Positions 8,118 to 18,998 of a stretch of 64,000 nucleotides of DNA are shown in pieces (the first letter of the stretch is position 1; each line of letters begins with the position of its first letter). The notes beneath the pieces are model-generated. The model searched no databases, was not told where the DNA came from, and was given only the letters and a program-made list of their open reading frames with translations. This DNA comes from Franconibacter pulveris DSM 19144 (GTDB taxonomy: Bacteria > Pseudomonadota > Gammaproteobacteria > Enterobacterales > Enterobacteriaceae): contig JHYZ01000015.1 in the NCBI GenBank assembly GCA_000621185.1, positions 62,001-126,000 of the forward strand. The letters run 5' to 3'. The translations under genes were made by a program, and so were the position numbers.

Positions 8118-8942
8118 CTATATAAGCCGCTGCGGATGGGTATAGATGGTCGCCCTTCCCGGTTTGGCGAAGCCCACCAGCGTCAGATTGCAGCGCTCGG
8201 CTACCTCAACGGCAAGCGTAGTGGCGGCGGAAACGGCAAATAAGATCTCAACGCCGCACATGGCGGATTTCTGCACCATCTCATAGCTGGCCCGGCTGGA
8301 AACCATCGCCGCGCCTTCGCGCCACCCTTCCCGCGCCCGACGGCCCAGCAGCTTGTCCAGCGCCACGTGGCGGCCGATATCTTCATGCCCGCCCGGCACC
8401 GCGCCGTCAGCGTTTATCCAGGCCGCCGCGTGCGTACAGCCGGTAAGCTGGCCTACGGGCTGAAAATCGTTTAGCTGGCGCAGCGCGTCGTCGAGAAGGG
8501 AAAGCGGGAAAGTTTGCGTGAAAGGCAGCGGCGCGACCGGACGGCCTATCTCGTTAAGTTGCTCCACGCCGCAGACGCCGCAGCCCGTGCGGCCCGCCAT
8601 CGCCCGGCGGCGTTCCTTCAGCCCCATAAAGCGGCGGCTGGAGAGCTCTATCTGCACTTCGATACCGTTACAGCCTTTCTCTACATCCATGCCGTAGATT
8701 TCCTGTGAAGATTCGATAATCCCTTCCGATAAAGAGAAACCTAAGGCGAAAAGCTCAAGGTCTTTTGGCGAGGCCATCATGACCACGTGCGAAATGCCGT
8801 TATAAACCAGCGCCACCGGCACTTCTTCAGCGAGCCAGTCGGGCTGCGCCTGCGTCAGATCGTCGCGCTTCCACAGCGAACGCTCTGCCGCTGCGGTGAT
8901 CGCCGTCACGTTTCGTAACAGTTTCGGGTGATTCTTATTCAC
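8118..8942 (-). CDS. fdhD: Formate dehydrogenase accessory sulfurtransferase FdhD
   Basis: Carries sulfur from IscS to the molybdenum cofactor (bis-MGD), a step needed for formate dehydrogenase activity. 274 residues, very close to E. coli FdhD; the sulfur-relay cysteines Cys121 and Cys124 are in [13 protein letters not shown], and the C-terminal half ([20 protein letters not shown]) is nearly unchanged. It is divergent from fdoG; the 166-base gap between them holds both promoters. The stop abuts the end of repeat copy B. Confidence 0.95.
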   Translation of the reverse strand: MNKNHPKLLRNVTAITAAAERSLWKRDDLTQAQPDWLAEEVPVALVYNGISHVVMMASPKDLELFALGFSLSEGIIESSQEIYGMDVEKGCNGIEVQIELSSRRFMGLKERRRAMAGRTGCGVCGVEQLNEIGRPVAPLPFTQTFPLSLLDDALRQLNDFQPVGQLTGCTHAAAWINADGAVPGGHEDIGRHVALDKLLGRRAREGWREGAAMVSSRASYEMVQKSAMCGVEILFAVSAATTLAVEVAERCNLTLVGFAKPGRATIYTHPQRLI

Positions 8943-9108
8943 TTTTATTTAACCGCCTGGAACAGCCTTAGCAACATTATGGTATCCTGTCGCCTCCCTT
9001 CCCTCCCTGACCGGAGGGACGAGCACGATTGTGAACCTTTGCGGGGGCATCCGCAAAATAAAAAATCCACAAATACAATAGTGACAATGTCGAAACAAGG
9101 AGCGACCC

Positions 9109-12100
9109 ATGCAGGTCAGCAGAAGGCAGTTCTTTAAGATCTGCGCTGGCGGTATGGCAGGCACCACGGCAGCTGCGCTGGGCTTTGCCCCAGGCGTCGC
9201 GCTGGCGGAGACGCGGCAGTATAAGCTGCTGCGCACCCGCGAAACCCGTAATACCTGTACGTACTGTTCCGTCGGCTGTGGGCTGTTGATGTACAGCTTA
9301 GGCGACGGCGCGAAAAACGCGAAATCTTCCATTTTTCACATCGAAGGCGACCCGGACCATCCGGTAAACCGCGGGGCGCTTTGCCCGAAAGGCGCAGGCC
9401 TTGTGGATTTCATCCACTCCGAAAGCCGCCTGAAGTACCCGGAATATCGCGCCCCTGGCTCGGATAAATTCCAGCGCATCAGTTGGGAAGAGGCGTTCGA
9501 TCGCATCGCTAAACTGATGAAAGAAGACCGCGACGCCAACTTCATCGCGAAGAACGCCGAAGGCACCACCGTCAACCGCTGGCTCTCCACCGGTATGCTG
9601 TGCGCCTCCGCCTCCAGTAACGAAACCGGCTATTTATCGCAGAAATTTACCCGCGCACTCGGCATGTTAGCCGTCGACAACCAGGCGCGTGTCTGACACG
9701 GACCAACGGTAGCAAGTCTTGCTCCAACATTTGGTCGCGGTGCGATGACCAACCACTGGGTCGACATTAAAAACGCCAACCTTGTCGTCGTGATGGGCGG
9801 GAATGCGGCAGAAGCACATCCGGTCGGGTTCCGCTGGGCGATGGAAGCCAAAATCCACAACGGCGCGAAGCTGATTGTTATCGATCCGCGTTTTACGCGT
9901 ACGGCATCGGTTGCGGATTTCTATACGCCGATCCGTTCCGGCACCGACATCGCTTTCCTGTCGGGCGTCCTGCTGTATCTGATGACCAACAACAAAGTTA
10001 ACCGCGAATATGTCGAGGCCTATACCAACGCCAGCCTGATCGTGCGTGAAGATTTCGGCTTCGAAGATGGCCTGTTCACTGGCTATGACGCGGAAAACCG
10101 TAAGTACGACAAAACCACCTGGAACTACGAACTGGATGAGAACGGCTACGCGAAACGCGACGCCACCCTTACCCATCCGCGTTGCGTGTGGAACATGCTG
10201 AAAGCCCACGTTTCCCGCTACACGCCGGAAACCGTGTCGGATATCTGCGGTACGCCGAAAGAAGATTTCCTGAAAGTCTGCGAGCTTATCGCCGAAACCA
10301 GCGCGCACGATAAAACCGCGTCGTTTCTCTACGCGCTCGGCTGGACGCAGCACTCCATCGGCGCCCAGAACATTCGCACCATGGCGATGGTCCAGCTGCT
10401 GCTCGGCAACATGGGCATGGCGGGCGGCGGCGTGAACGCGTTGCGCGGCCACTCCAACATCCAGGGTCTGACCGACCTCGGCCTGCTGACGCAGAGCCTG
10501 CCGGGTTACATGACGCTGCCAAGCGAGAAACAGGCCGATCTTCAGACCTATCTCGCCGGCAATACGCCGAAGCCGCTGCAGGAAGGCCAGGTTAACTACT
10601 GGAGCAACTACCCGAAATTCTTCGTGTCGATGATGAAAGCCTTCTTTGGCGACAAAGCGACAGCCGAGAACAACTGGGGCTTTGACTGGCTGCCGAAGTG
10701 GGACAAGGGCTACGACGTCCTGCAGTATTTCGAAATGATGAGTCAGGGCAAGGTGAACGGCTATATCTGCCAGGGCTTTAACCCGGTGGCGTCGTTCCCG
10801 AACAAAAATAAAGTGGTCGCTGCGCTCTCGAAGCTGAAGTTCCTGGTGACCATCGACCCGCTCAACACCGAAACAGCGACTTTCTGGCAAAACCACGGCG
10901 AGCAGAACGACGTGGATACCGCGAGCATTCAGACCGAAGTGTTCCGCCTGCCCTCCACCTGCTTCGCCGAAGAGAACGGTTCTATCGTTAACTCCGGCCG
11001 CTGGCTGCAGTGGCACTGGAAAGGTCAGGACGCCCCGGGCGAAGCGCTGAACGACGGCGAAATCCTGGCCGGCATCTTCCTGCGCCTGCGCAAGATGTAC
11101 GCCGAACAGGGCGGCGCGACGCCGGAGCCGGTGCTGAACATGAGCTGGAACTACTCCACGCCGGAGAACCCGTCGCCGGAAGAAGTGGCGATGGAGAGCA
11201 ACGGCAAGGCGCTCGAAGACATCATCGACCCGGTCACCGGCAACGTGCTGGCGAAAAAAGGCAATCAGCTCGCCTCCTTCGCGCATCTGCGCGATGACGG
11301 CACGACGTCGAGCGGCTGCTGGATCTTCGCCGGCAGCTGGACGCCAGACGGCAACCAGATGGCGCGCCGCGACAACGCCGACCCGTCAGGCCTTGGCAAT
11401 ACGCTGGGCTGGGCATGGGCATGGCCGTTGAACCGCCGCATCCTCTATAACCGCGCCTCGGCGGACCCGCAGGGCAAACCGTGGGATCCGAAACGCCAGC
11501 TGCTCAGCTACGCCAACGGTAAGTGGGTTGGAGCGGATATTCCGGATTACAACACGGCGCCTCCGGGCAGCAACGTCGGGCCGTTTATCATGCTGCAGGA
11601 GGGCGTGGGTCGCCTGTTCGCCATCGACAAAATGGCGGAAGGGCCGTTCCCGGAGCACTACGAGCCGTTTGAAACGCCTATCGGCACCAACCCGCTGCAC
11701 CCGAACGTTATCTCCAACCCGGCGGCGCGCATTTTCAAAGACGATGCGGCAGCGCTGGGCAAGTCGGATAAGTTCCCGTACGTCGGTACGACTTACCGCC
11801 TGACGGAGCACTTCCACTACTGGACCAAGCATGCGCTGCTGAACGCCATCGCACAGCCGGAGCAGTTTGTGGAAATCGGCGAGAAGCTGGCCGGCAAGCT
11901 CGGCATTACGCAGGGCGATACGGTGAAAGTCTCTTCCAACCGCGGCTACATCAAAGCCAAGGCGGTGGTGACCAAGCGCATTCGCACGCTGAACGTCCAC
12001 GGTAAGGAAGTCGATACCATCGGTATTCCTATCCACTGGGGTTACGAGGGCGTGGCGAAGAAAGGCTTTATCGCCAACACGCTGACGCCGTTTGTGGGCG

Positions 12101-12159
12101 ATGCGAACACTCAGACGCCGGAATTTAAGGCGTTCCTGGTGAACGTGGAAAAGGTGTAA
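9109..12159 (+). CDS. fdoG: Formate dehydrogenase-O major subunit, selenoprotein (Sec196)
   Basis: Catalytic alpha subunit of the periplasm-facing formate dehydrogenase-O: oxidises formate to CO2 and passes electrons through FdoH and FdoI to quinone. Read as one 1016-codon gene: the TGA at 9694-9696 is in frame and encodes selenocysteine 196, flanked by DNQARV and HGPTVASLAP as in E. coli FdoG. Twin-arginine signal (SRRQFFKICAGGMAGTTAA), a [4Fe-4S] motif CTYCSVGCG, then molybdopterin domains. AAGGAG sits 6 bases before the ATG. A conventional gene caller would split it into two pieces. First gene of fdoGHI-fdhE; FdoG rather than nitrate-induced FdnG is inferred from the linkage to fdhE and fdhD. 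Confidence 0.96.
9694..9736 (+). promoter_or_regulatory. SECIS element for selenocysteine insertion in fdoG
   Basis: Begins at the TGA. Downstream arms GACCAA (9701-9706) and TTGGTC (9731-9736) pair, and an inner AGCAA/TTGCT stem (9711-9715, 9719-9723) carries a short GTC loop, the SelB-binding type of apical hairpin of bacterial SECIS elements. Confidence 0.85.
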
Positions 12160-12171
12160 CGGAGACGACTC

Positions 12172-13077
12172 ATGGCTTATCAATCACAAGACATTATCCG
12201 TCGTTCCGCGACTAACGGTTTCACCCCCGCGCCTCAGGCGCGGGATCACCAGCAGGAAGTGGCGAAGCTTATCGACGTAACCACCTGCATCGGCTGTAAA
12301 GCCTGTCAGGTGGCCTGTTCGGAGTGGAACGATCTGCGTGACGAGGTGGGGCACAACGTCGGGGTGTATGACAACCCGGCGGACCTGACCGCCAAGTCCT
12401 GGACCGTGATGCGCTTCTCGGAAGTAGAGCAGAACGACAAACTCGAATGGCTCATCCGCAAGGATGGCTGCATGCACTGCGCCGACCCGGGCTGCCTTAA
12501 GGCGTGCCCGTCGGAAGGCGCTATCATTCAGTATGCCAACGGCATCGTCGACTTCCAGTCCGAGCAGTGCATCGGCTGCGGCTATTGCATCGCAGGCTGC
12601 CCGTTCGACGTTCCGCGCCTGAACCCGGAAGACAACCGCGTCTACAAATGCACCCTGTGCGTAGACCGCGTCACCGTGGGCCAGGAGCCGGCGTGCGTGA
12701 AAACCTGTCCGACCGGCGCCATCCACTTTGGCTCCAAAGAGGACATGAAGAACCTCGCAGGCGAGCGCGTGGCGGAACTGAAGACCCGTGGTTACGACAA
12801 CGCCGGTCTGTACGATCCGGCAGGCGTTGGCGGCACGCACGTGATGTATGTTCTGCATCACGCCGACAAGCCGAATCTCTATCACGGCCTGCCGGAGAAC
12901 CCGCAGATAAGCGAAGCGGTGAAGTTCTGGAAAGGCATCTGGAAACCGCTTGCCGCCATCGGCTTTGCGGCGACCTTCGCCGCGAGCGTCTTCCACTACG
13001 TAGGCGTAGGTCCGAACCGCGCTGACGATGATGAAGACAACCTCCACGACAAGAAAGATGACGAGGTGCGCAAATGA
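12172..13077 (+). CDS. fdoH: Formate dehydrogenase-O iron-sulfur subunit FdoH
   Basis: Beta subunit carrying four [4Fe-4S] clusters between FdoG and the cytochrome. Cysteine groups are evident: [37 protein letters not shown] and CTLCVDR...CVKTCP. A single C-terminal membrane helix (near residues 263-285, [20 protein letters not shown]) anchors it. 301 residues. A GGAG precedes the ATG 12 bases after fdoG, and its end overlaps fdoI by 4 bases. Confidence 0.95.
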   Translation: MAYQSQDIIRRSATNGFTPAPQARDHQQEVAKLIDVTTCIGCKACQVACSEWNDLRDEVGHNVGVYDNPADLTAKSWTVMRFSEVEQNDKLEWLIRKDGCMHCADPGCLKACPSEGAIIQYANGIVDFQSEQCIGCGYCIAGCPFDVPRLNPEDNRVYKCTLCVDRVTVGQEPACVKTCPTGAIHFGSKEDMKNLAGERVAELKTRGYDNAGLYDPAGVGGTHVMYVLHHADKPNLYHGLPENPQISEAVKFWKGIWKPLAAIGFAATFAASVFHYVGVGPNRADDDEDNLHDKKDDEVRK

Positions 13078-13709
13078 GAAAACGTGACACCATCGTGCGC
13101 TACTCGGCGCCCGAGCGCATCAACCACTGGGTCACCGCCTTCTGCTTCGTGCTGGCGGCGGTGAGCGGACTGGGGTTCTTTTTCCCCTCCTTCAACTGGT
13201 TGATGAACATCCTCGGTACGCCGCAGCTGGCGCGCATTCTGCATCCGTTCGTGGGTGTGGTGATGTTTGCTTCATTCATCATCATGTTCTTCCGCTACTG
13301 GCACCACAACCTAATCAATCGGGATGATATCTTTTGGGCGAAGAATATTCGTAAGATCGTCGTCAACGAGGAAGTGGGAGACACCGGGCGCTATAATTTC
13401 GGCCAGAAATGCGTTTTCTGGGCGGCGATTATTCTGCTCGTGCTGTTGCTGGCAAGCGGCGTCGTGATCTGGCGGCCTTACTTCGCGCCCGCGTTCCCGA
13501 TCCCGGTTATCCGCATCGCGCTGTTGCTGCATTCATTTGCCGCCGTGGCGTTAATTGTGGTTATTATGGTGCATATTTACGCCGCTCTGTGGGTGAAAGG
13601 CACTATCACCGCGATGGTTGAAGGCTGGGTCACCACCACATGGGCGAAGAGACATCACCCGCGTTGGTACCGTGAAGTGCGCGGTAAACAGGAAAAATCG
13701 ACTGAATGA
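13074..13709 (+). CDS. fdoI: Formate dehydrogenase-O cytochrome b556 subunit FdoI
   Basis: 211-residue four-helix membrane cytochrome that carries two b hemes and reduces quinone. Conserved histidines appear in [28 protein letters not shown] and [12 protein letters not shown]. The ATG overlaps the fdoH stop, and its stop overlaps the fdhE start, both in ATGA. Confidence 0.95.
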   Translation: MRKRDTIVRYSAPERINHWVTAFCFVLAAVSGLGFFFPSFNWLMNILGTPQLARILHPFVGVVMFASFIIMFFRYWHHNLINRDDIFWAKNIRKIVVNEEVGDTGRYNFGQKCVFWAAIILLVLLLASGVVIWRPYFAPAFPIPVIRIALLLHSFAAVALIVVIMVHIYAALWVKGTITAMVEGWVTTTWAKRHHPRWYREVRGKQEKSTE

Positions 13710-14635
13710 GTATTCGCATCATCCCGCAAGACCAGCTGGAGAAGAGCGATAAACGCACGGCGGAAGTGATTCCGCCGTTATTGTTCCCCAGACTGAAAAA
13801 TCTCTATAACCGCCGCGCTGAACGTCTGCGCGAGCTGGCAGAGAAAAACCCGCTGGGCGACTATCTGCGCTTCGCCGCCCTTATCGCCCACGCGCAGGAG
13901 GTGGTGCTGTATGACCACCCGCTGCAGATGGACTTAACGGCGCGGATTAAAGAGGCCGCTGAGAAGGGCAAGCCGCCGCTGGATATCCACGTGCTGCCGC
14001 GCGACGCGCACTGGCAGAAGCTGCTGCATTCGTTGATTGCCGAGCTGAAGCCGGAGATGAGCGGCCCGGCGCTGGCCGTTATCGAGAATCTCGAAAAAGC
14101 CTCCTCGCAGGAGCTGGAAGAGATGGCGACCGCGCTGTTCAACGAAGACTTTGCCACCGTCGGCAGCGACAAAGCCCCGTTCATCTGGGCGGCGCTTTCG
14201 CTTTACTGGTCGCAGATGGCGAGCCTCATTCCGGGCAAAGCGCGCGCCGAGTATGGCGAACAGCGCCAGTTCTGCCCGGTCTGCGGCAGCATGCCGGTCT
14301 CCAGCATGGTGCACATCGGCTCAAGCCAGGGGCTGCGCTACCTGCACTGCAACCTGTGCGAAACCGAGTGGCACGTGGTGCGCGTGAAGTGCAGCAACTG
14401 CGAGCAAACCCGCGATCTCAACTACTGGTCGCTTGAGAGCGAACAGGCGGCGGTAAAAGCGGAAAGCTGCGGCGACTGCGGCACCTACCTGAAAATTCTT
14501 TATCAGGAAAAGGACCCGAAAGTGGAGCCGGTAGCGGACGACCTCGCCTCGCTGGTGCTGGACGCGCGCATGGAGCAGGAGGGCTTCGCCCGCAGCTCCA
14601 TCAACCCGTTCCTGTTCCCGGGCGAAGGGGAGTAA
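13706..14635 (+). CDS. fdhE: Formate dehydrogenase maturation protein FdhE
   Basis: Cytoplasmic rubredoxin-like chaperone required for formate dehydrogenase assembly before Tat export. 309 residues; the metal-binding Cys pairs are visible in the C-terminal half: [24 protein letters not shown] and CGDCGTYL. Last gene of the fdoGHI-fdhE operon with a 4-base overlap to fdoI, as in E. coli; a hairpin terminator follows 15 bases after the stop. Confidence 0.95.
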   Translation: MSIRIIPQDQLEKSDKRTAEVIPPLLFPRLKNLYNRRAERLRELAEKNPLGDYLRFAALIAHAQEVVLYDHPLQMDLTARIKEAAEKGKPPLDIHVLPRDAHWQKLLHSLIAELKPEMSGPALAVIENLEKASSQELEEMATALFNEDFATVGSDKAPFIWAALSLYWSQMASLIPGKARAEYGEQRQFCPVCGSMPVSSMVHIGSSQGLRYLHCNLCETEWHVVRVKCSNCEQTRDLNYWSLESEQAAVKAESCGDCGTYLKILYQEKDPKVEPVADDLASLVLDARMEQEGFARSSINPFLFPGEGE

Positions 14636-14650
14636 ATTTCCCTGCGTTTT

Positions 14651-14673
14651 CCCGTCCCCTTACCGGGGGCGGG
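14651..14673 (+). terminator. Terminator of the fdo operon
   Basis: Nine-base arms CCCGTCCCC and GGGGGCGGG with one mismatch and a five-base loop, followed by TTATT. It reaches to the last base of the converging vapC stop. Confidence 0.65.
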
Positions 14674-15048
14674 TTATTGCAGCGAATAGGGTATGGTTAC
14701 GCCGTTAAGCCCATCGAAATCCTTCACATTGCGGGTCACTAACCGACGCGAATGCACCTGCGCTGTCGCCAGAATGATAGCGTCCGGCAACTTCATCCCA
14801 TGCTGCTGACGGAGCAACACGCTGCGCTCCGCTACTGCAGAGCAGATAGCCAGGATCTCAAACGTATCCAACACCTCGCGAGTCCGCGCTTCCTGATTAT
14901 GTTTTTTCGCCCCCACCATGATTTCAATCCATGTCATTAGACTAATGGCGCGGTTAACGGGAAAACGAGACAGCGCTTCCTTGGCCTGCGCATGCCCGCT
15001 GAAAAGGTCGATTAAGATATTGGTGTCGAATACCGCCAGTCCTTCCAT
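14674..15048 (-). CDS. vapC: VapC-type PIN-domain ribonuclease toxin
   Basis: 124-residue PIN-domain protein. The acidic catalytic residues are all in place: Asp8 (VFDTNILIDLF), Glu42 (MTWIEIMVG), Asp89 (KLPDAIILATA) and Asp110 (NVKDFD). Members of this family cleave tRNA or rRNA and stop translation until neutralised by the partner. It starts three bases after the stop of the ribbon-helix-helix protein, the usual antitoxin-toxin order. The RNA target cannot be told from sequence. Confidence 0.88.
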   Translation of the reverse strand: MEGLAVFDTNILIDLFSGHAQAKEALSRFPVNRAISLMTWIEIMVGAKKHNQEARTREVLDTFEILAICSAVAERSVLLRQQHGMKLPDAIILATAQVHSRRLVTRNVKDFDGLNGVTIPYSLQ

Positions 15049-15051
15049 GGC

Positions 15052-15294
15052 TTACCACTCCTCACGCAGCTTGCGTTCATACTCCAGCCCGTCTTCCGCA
15101 TTATCGCCCCACAAACCCAGCGCATTTTGCACAACGTCCTGATTCTGCCTGTCGAGATATTGCTCTACTGCTTCCCTCAGCAACGCTGCCCGCGGCAGCT
15201 TGCGACGTTCTTTCAGATGTTCAAGGCGACGAAGCGCATCGTCAGGCAAATCGAGAAGAATACGTCCCATAAAATCCTCAATCAGCATGCTCAT
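15052..15294 (-). CDS. Ribbon-helix-helix antitoxin paired with VapC
   Basis: Up to 80 residues: an N-terminal CopG/Arc-like ribbon-helix-helix (GRILLDLPDDALRRLEHLKE, LLREAVEQYLDRQ), then an acidic toxin-binding tail ending in EERKLREEW-like charged sequence. Three in-frame starts are possible: 15294 (AAGG 7 bases upstream), 15288, and 15270 (GAGG close upstream; gives 72 residues beginning MGRILLDLP, which I find equally likely). It should bind its own promoter and block the ribonuclease. Confidence 0.82.
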   Translation of the reverse strand: MSMLIEDFMGRILLDLPDDALRRLEHLKERRKLPRAALLREAVEQYLDRQNQDVVQNALGLWGDNAEDGLEYERKLREEW

Positions 15295-15313
15295 ATATCA
15301 CCTTACTATATCA
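15294..15313 (-). promoter_or_regulatory. Candidate operator of the antitoxin-toxin operon
   Basis: Two copies of TATATCA (15294-15300 and 15307-15313) spaced 13 bp apart overlap the antitoxin start region. Short direct repeats of this kind are typical ribbon-helix-helix sites. Assigned by position only. Confidence 0.4.
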
Positions 15314-15507
15314 TTTTTGATTATTTTTAAAGCGCCAACGGGCAAAAGAATAAGAAGCAATGACGCAAAAGTTAACCCATCGCCAGACCACAATTTCCTT
15401 TTTGCGAGATGTTTTCCAGAATCCACACCTGCCAGAAACAGGCAGTTCCCTCCTGCGCCCAGCCAGGCTATAACTCTGTATAGATATACAGTTTCAGGGA
15501 GAGCGAG

Positions 15508-16419
15508 ATGGCGCTTGAAAAAGGCATTGCGGCGATGGTGGAGGGCTTCATTACCGCAGGAAGGCCGTCGGTGCGCAACCAGACCTTCGCCGAGCGGCGG
15601 GCGGGTTATATCGCCAGCGCCTCGCTTGCCGGCGAGACGGAGCAGCGGGTTGAGGTGAAAGAGGCGGAGCTGGAAGGTCTGCGGCTGCGGATCTTCTCTC
15701 CTTTGCATGCCGCAGGCGCGCTGCCGACGGTAATTTACTATCACGGCGGCTGTTTCGTCAGCGGCGGGTTTGAAACCCATGACAACCCGCTGCGCCAGCT
15801 CGCCTTCTACAGCGGTTGCCGGGTGATTGCCGTGCAGTACCGGCTGGCCCCGGAGCACCGATACCCGGCGGCGCACGACGACGCGGAACGCGCCGCCATT
15901 CTTATCCGGCAGCATGCCGCTGCGCTGGGCGTGGACGTTTCAGCCATTACGCTTGCAGGCGACAGCGCGGGCGGACATATCGCGCTGGTGACCGCGCTGC
16001 GCCTGAAAGCGCACGGCATCTGGCAGCCGGCCCGGCTTTTGCTCATCTACCCGATGCTGGACGCCACGGCCTGGTTTGAAAGCTACACCCGCAACGGGCT
16101 TGATTACATCATTACCCGCGAAACGCTGCTTACCGGCTATGAGGCCTACCTGAAAAACACGCCGCGGCAGCACCCGGAAGCCAGCCCCCTCTGGCGGGAC
16201 GATTTCGCCGGGTTGCCGCCCGTGCATATCGTTACCGCCGAGTTCGACCCTTTGTGCGATGAAGGCGAAGCGCTGTTCGACCGGCTGACGCAGCAGGGCG
16301 TTACCTGCACCTCGCAGCGCTGGCAGGGCGTTATTCACGGATTTTTCCAGCTGGGCGGCGTAAGCCAGAGCGCCCGCGATCTCCTGCGCGACCTGGCCTG
16401 GCGGGCGCGATTAACGTAG
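15508..16419 (+). CDS. Alpha/beta-hydrolase, hormone-sensitive-lipase (Aes-like) family esterase
   Basis: 303-residue cytoplasmic esterase. The oxyanion motif HGG is in YYHGGCFVSGG (near 75), the nucleophile Ser in GDSAGGHIALV (near 154), the acid Asp in AEFDPLCDE (near 249) and the catalytic His in VIHGFFQLGG (near 279), together the HSL-family pattern. Substrates of this family are short-chain acyl esters; the physiological one is unknown. GAGAG lies just before the ATG. It is a single gene with no operon partner. Confidence 0.85.
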   Translation: MALEKGIAAMVEGFITAGRPSVRNQTFAERRAGYIASASLAGETEQRVEVKEAELEGLRLRIFSPLHAAGALPTVIYYHGGCFVSGGFETHDNPLRQLAFYSGCRVIAVQYRLAPEHRYPAAHDDAERAAILIRQHAAALGVDVSAITLAGDSAGGHIALVTALRLKAHGIWQPARLLLIYPMLDATAWFESYTRNGLDYIITRETLLTGYEAYLKNTPRQHPEASPLWRDDFAGLPPVHIVTAEFDPLCDEGEALFDRLTQQGVTCTSQRWQGVIHGFFQLGGVSQSARDLLRDLAWRARLT

Positions 16420-16634
16420 AGAAAGCCGAGTCCGTTATCACTCGTCGGTTTAGCGCAGGGGGAAGACCATCAGGCAGTGGCGCGTTGCTTACCCGCCCTG
16501 GGTCAGCAGGCCCGTATTTCCCGGACCAGTAAGCGCAGCGCAAACCACAGGCCCCGCGTTTTCGCTTCAGGCCACGCCGTTTAACCGTGCAGGATGCGTC
16601 AGCGCAGCGCCGCCCGGCAGAAGCGCGGCCCTTA

Positions 16635-16660
16635 AACGAAAACGCCGCCCGCAGGCGGCG
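16635..16660 (-). terminator. Terminator of yicJI
   Basis: Seven-bp stem CGCCGCC/GGCGGCG with a CGCA loop (16643-16660), followed on the minus strand by GTTTTCGTTT. It begins 10 bases after the yicI stop. Confidence 0.75.
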
Positions 16661-16670
16661 CTGTTCTCAC

Positions 16671-18995
16671 TTAAAGCGTCACAGTGAACGACTGCGAGCC
16701 GTGCTCCGGCATGAGCACCACGCCCCATTCGCTGCCTGACTGCGCCGCCCCCTGAGCCTCTTCCACCTGATGCACATTACGCAGGCAGAGCGTCCAGCCT
16801 GAAGCCTCGCCTTCCCCCCGTACCGTCAGGCGGTTGCCTTCGCGCTTCACGCGCAGCGTAAAGCTGACCGCGCCGTCTGCCGAGGGCACTTCGCATACCG
16901 CTTCACGTCCTGCCTCCAGATTAAAGAGCTGGAAAGCCGCGCCTTCGTGCCAGGCATAATCCGGCTTCTGGTCGTTGCTGCCCAGCGCCAGTAACGTGTT
17001 ATCGCGCACGTAAACCGGCAGGCTGAGGAAATCATGTCGCTGCCTGTGCCAGCGGCTGCCGGTGAGTTCGTCGTTTTGCCACAGATGCGTCCAGCGCCCT
17101 TGCGGCAGATAAAACGACACGTCGCCCGCCTCGCTGAACACGGGCGCCACCAACAGCGAATCGCCAAGCATGTACTGACGGTCGAGATAATCGCACGCCG
17201 GGTCTTCCGGGTACTCCAGCATCATGGCGCGCATCACCGGCGTGCCGCATTCATGGGCGAGGACGGACTGACGATAGAGATAAGGCATCAGGCGGCACTT
17301 AAGCTGCGTAAAGTGACGCACCACATCGCAGGCTTCATCGTCGTAGGCCCATGGCACGCGGTAAGATTTACTGCCGTGCAGGCGGCTATGGCTGGAGAGC
17401 AAGCCAAACGCGCACCAGCGTTTGTAAACATGCGCCGGCGCGGTGTTTTCAAACCCGCCGATATCATGGCTCCAGAAGCCAAAGCCAGAGAGCCCGATAG
17501 AGAGCCCGCCGCGCAGGCTTTCCGCCATCGACTCATAGTTTGCGTAGCAGTCGCCGCCCCAGTGCACCGGGAACTGCTGCGCGCCCACGGAGGCCGACCG
17601 GGCAAACAGCACCGCTTCCGCTTCGCCTACCGTCTCTTTCAGCACGTTCCACACCAGTTCGTTGTAGAGAAAAGCGTAGTGGTTATGCATCTTCTGCGGG
17701 TCCGATCCGTCATACCACGCCACGTCGGTGGGGATGCGCTCGCCGAAGTCGGTTTTAAAGCAGTCGACGCCCATATCGACCAAACGCTTAAGATGGCCCG
17801 CGTACCAGTCGCACGCCGCCGGGTTGGTAAAATCAACTATTCCCTGCCCCGGTTGCCACTTATCCCACTGCCACACCGCGCCGTTCGGCCGCTTCAGCAG
17901 ATATCCTTTCTCCATCCCTTCGCGGAACAGCGGTGACTTCTGGCCGATGTACGGGTTTATCCAGACGCAGATTTTTAGCCCTTTCGCCTTCAGGCGCCGG
18001 AGCATCCCTTCCGGGTCCGGGAAGGTCGCCGGGTCCCACTCAAAATCACACCATTGAAATGCCTTCATCCAGAAGCAGTCAAAATGGAACACGTGCAGCG
18101 GCAGGTTGCGCTCCGCCATGCCGTCGATAAAGCGGTTGACCGTCTCTTCGTCATAATTGGTGGTAAACGACGTGGTGAGCCACAGCCCGAACGACCATGC
18201 CGGAGGCAGCGCCGGGCGGCCGGTGAAGCGGGTATAGCGCTCCAGCACCGCCTTTGGCGTGGGGCCGTCAATCACGAAATACTCCAGATATTCTCCTTCC
18301 ACGCTGAACTGCACTTTGGAGACTTTTTCAGAGCCGATTTCAAAAGAGACGCACTCCGGGTGATTCACCAGCACGCCGTAGCCGCGGTTGGTGAGGTAAA
18401 ACGGGATATTTTTATAAGCCTGCTCGGTGCTGGTGCCGCCGTCGCGGTTCCAGGTCTCCACCGTCTGGCCGTTACGCACCAGCGCGGTAAAGCGCTCACC
18501 AAGACCGTAAACCGTTTCGCCCACGCCGAGATCCAGCCGCTCAAACATATAGTTGCGCGCGCTGTTGCTATCCTGCACATAGCCGTTGTTTTTCACCTGG
18601 CTGCCGGTAATACGTTCGCCATTACGCAGAAAATCGAGCGCCCAGCTTTCGCCTTTGGTGACGCGCACGCTCAGATTGCCGCTTTTCAACTCAGCGTAAT
18701 CCGCGCTGTTTTGCATCTCAACGCGCACATCGGTCAGCACGTTGAGCGGGTAACGCGGGCCGTTATTCACCGCGCCCTGAAAGTGCTCAAGGCGCACGCC
18801 GATAACCCCTTCCTGCGGTGAGAAAAAGCGCAGCGTAAAGAGTGGCGTGTCGAGCTGCCAGGCGCGCTCGCGGGCGTCGCGCGGCGCGGCATAGACCACC
18901 ATTTCGTTGCCGCGCTGCTCCACATCAAACACCTGGATTGGGTGGATAAGCGTTAAGCCCGGTTGAATAAGCCAGTTGCCATCACTGATTTTCAT
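16671..18995 (-). CDS. yicI: Alpha-xylosidase YicI, GH31
   Basis: Cytoplasmic retaining alpha-xylosidase that releases xylose from isoprimeverose-type alpha-xylosides. 774 residues against 772 in E. coli. The GH31 nucleophile Asp is in [10 protein letters not shown] (about residue 416) and the acid/base Asp in WSHDIGGFE (about 482). It begins 3 bases after the yicJ stop, so the two form one operon, as in E. coli, where the pair likewise sits next to selC. Confidence 0.95.
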   Translation of the reverse strand: MKISDGNWLIQPGLTLIHPIQVFDVEQRGNEMVVYAAPRDARERAWQLDTPLFTLRFFSPQEGVIGVRLEHFQGAVNNGPRYPLNVLTDVRVEMQNSADYAELKSGNLSVRVTKGESWALDFLRNGERITGSQVKNNGYVQDSNSARNYMFERLDLGVGETVYGLGERFTALVRNGQTVETWNRDGGTSTEQAYKNIPFYLTNRGYGVLVNHPECVSFEIGSEKVSKVQFSVEGEYLEYFVIDGPTPKAVLERYTRFTGRPALPPAWSFGLWLTTSFTTNYDEETVNRFIDGMAERNLPLHVFHFDCFWMKAFQWCDFEWDPATFPDPEGMLRRLKAKGLKICVWINPYIGQKSPLFREGMEKGYLLKRPNGAVWQWDKWQPGQGIVDFTNPAACDWYAGHLKRLVDMGVDCFKTDFGERIPTDVAWYDGSDPQKMHNHYAFLYNELVWNVLKETVGEAEAVLFARSASVGAQQFPVHWGGDCYANYESMAESLRGGLSIGLSGFGFWSHDIGGFENTAPAHVYKRWCAFGLLSSHSRLHGSKSYRVPWAYDDEACDVVRHFTQLKCRLMPYLYRQSVLAHECGTPVMRAMMLEYPEDPACDYLDRQYMLGDSLLVAPVFSEAGDVSFYLPQGRWTHLWQNDELTGSRWHRQRHDFLSLPVYVRDNTLLALGSNDQKPDYAWHEGAAFQLFNLEAGREAVCEVPSADGAVSFTLRVKREGNRLTVRGEGEASGWTLCLRNVHQVEEAQGAAQSGSEWGVVLMPEHGSQSFTVTL

Positions 18996-18998
18996 CTC

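Noticed and set aside
9694-9696. In-frame stop splitting fdoG into two open frames, as in a pseudogene
   Set aside because: The TGA is at codon 196 exactly where FdoG has selenocysteine, a SECIS hairpin follows, and selC is in the window.
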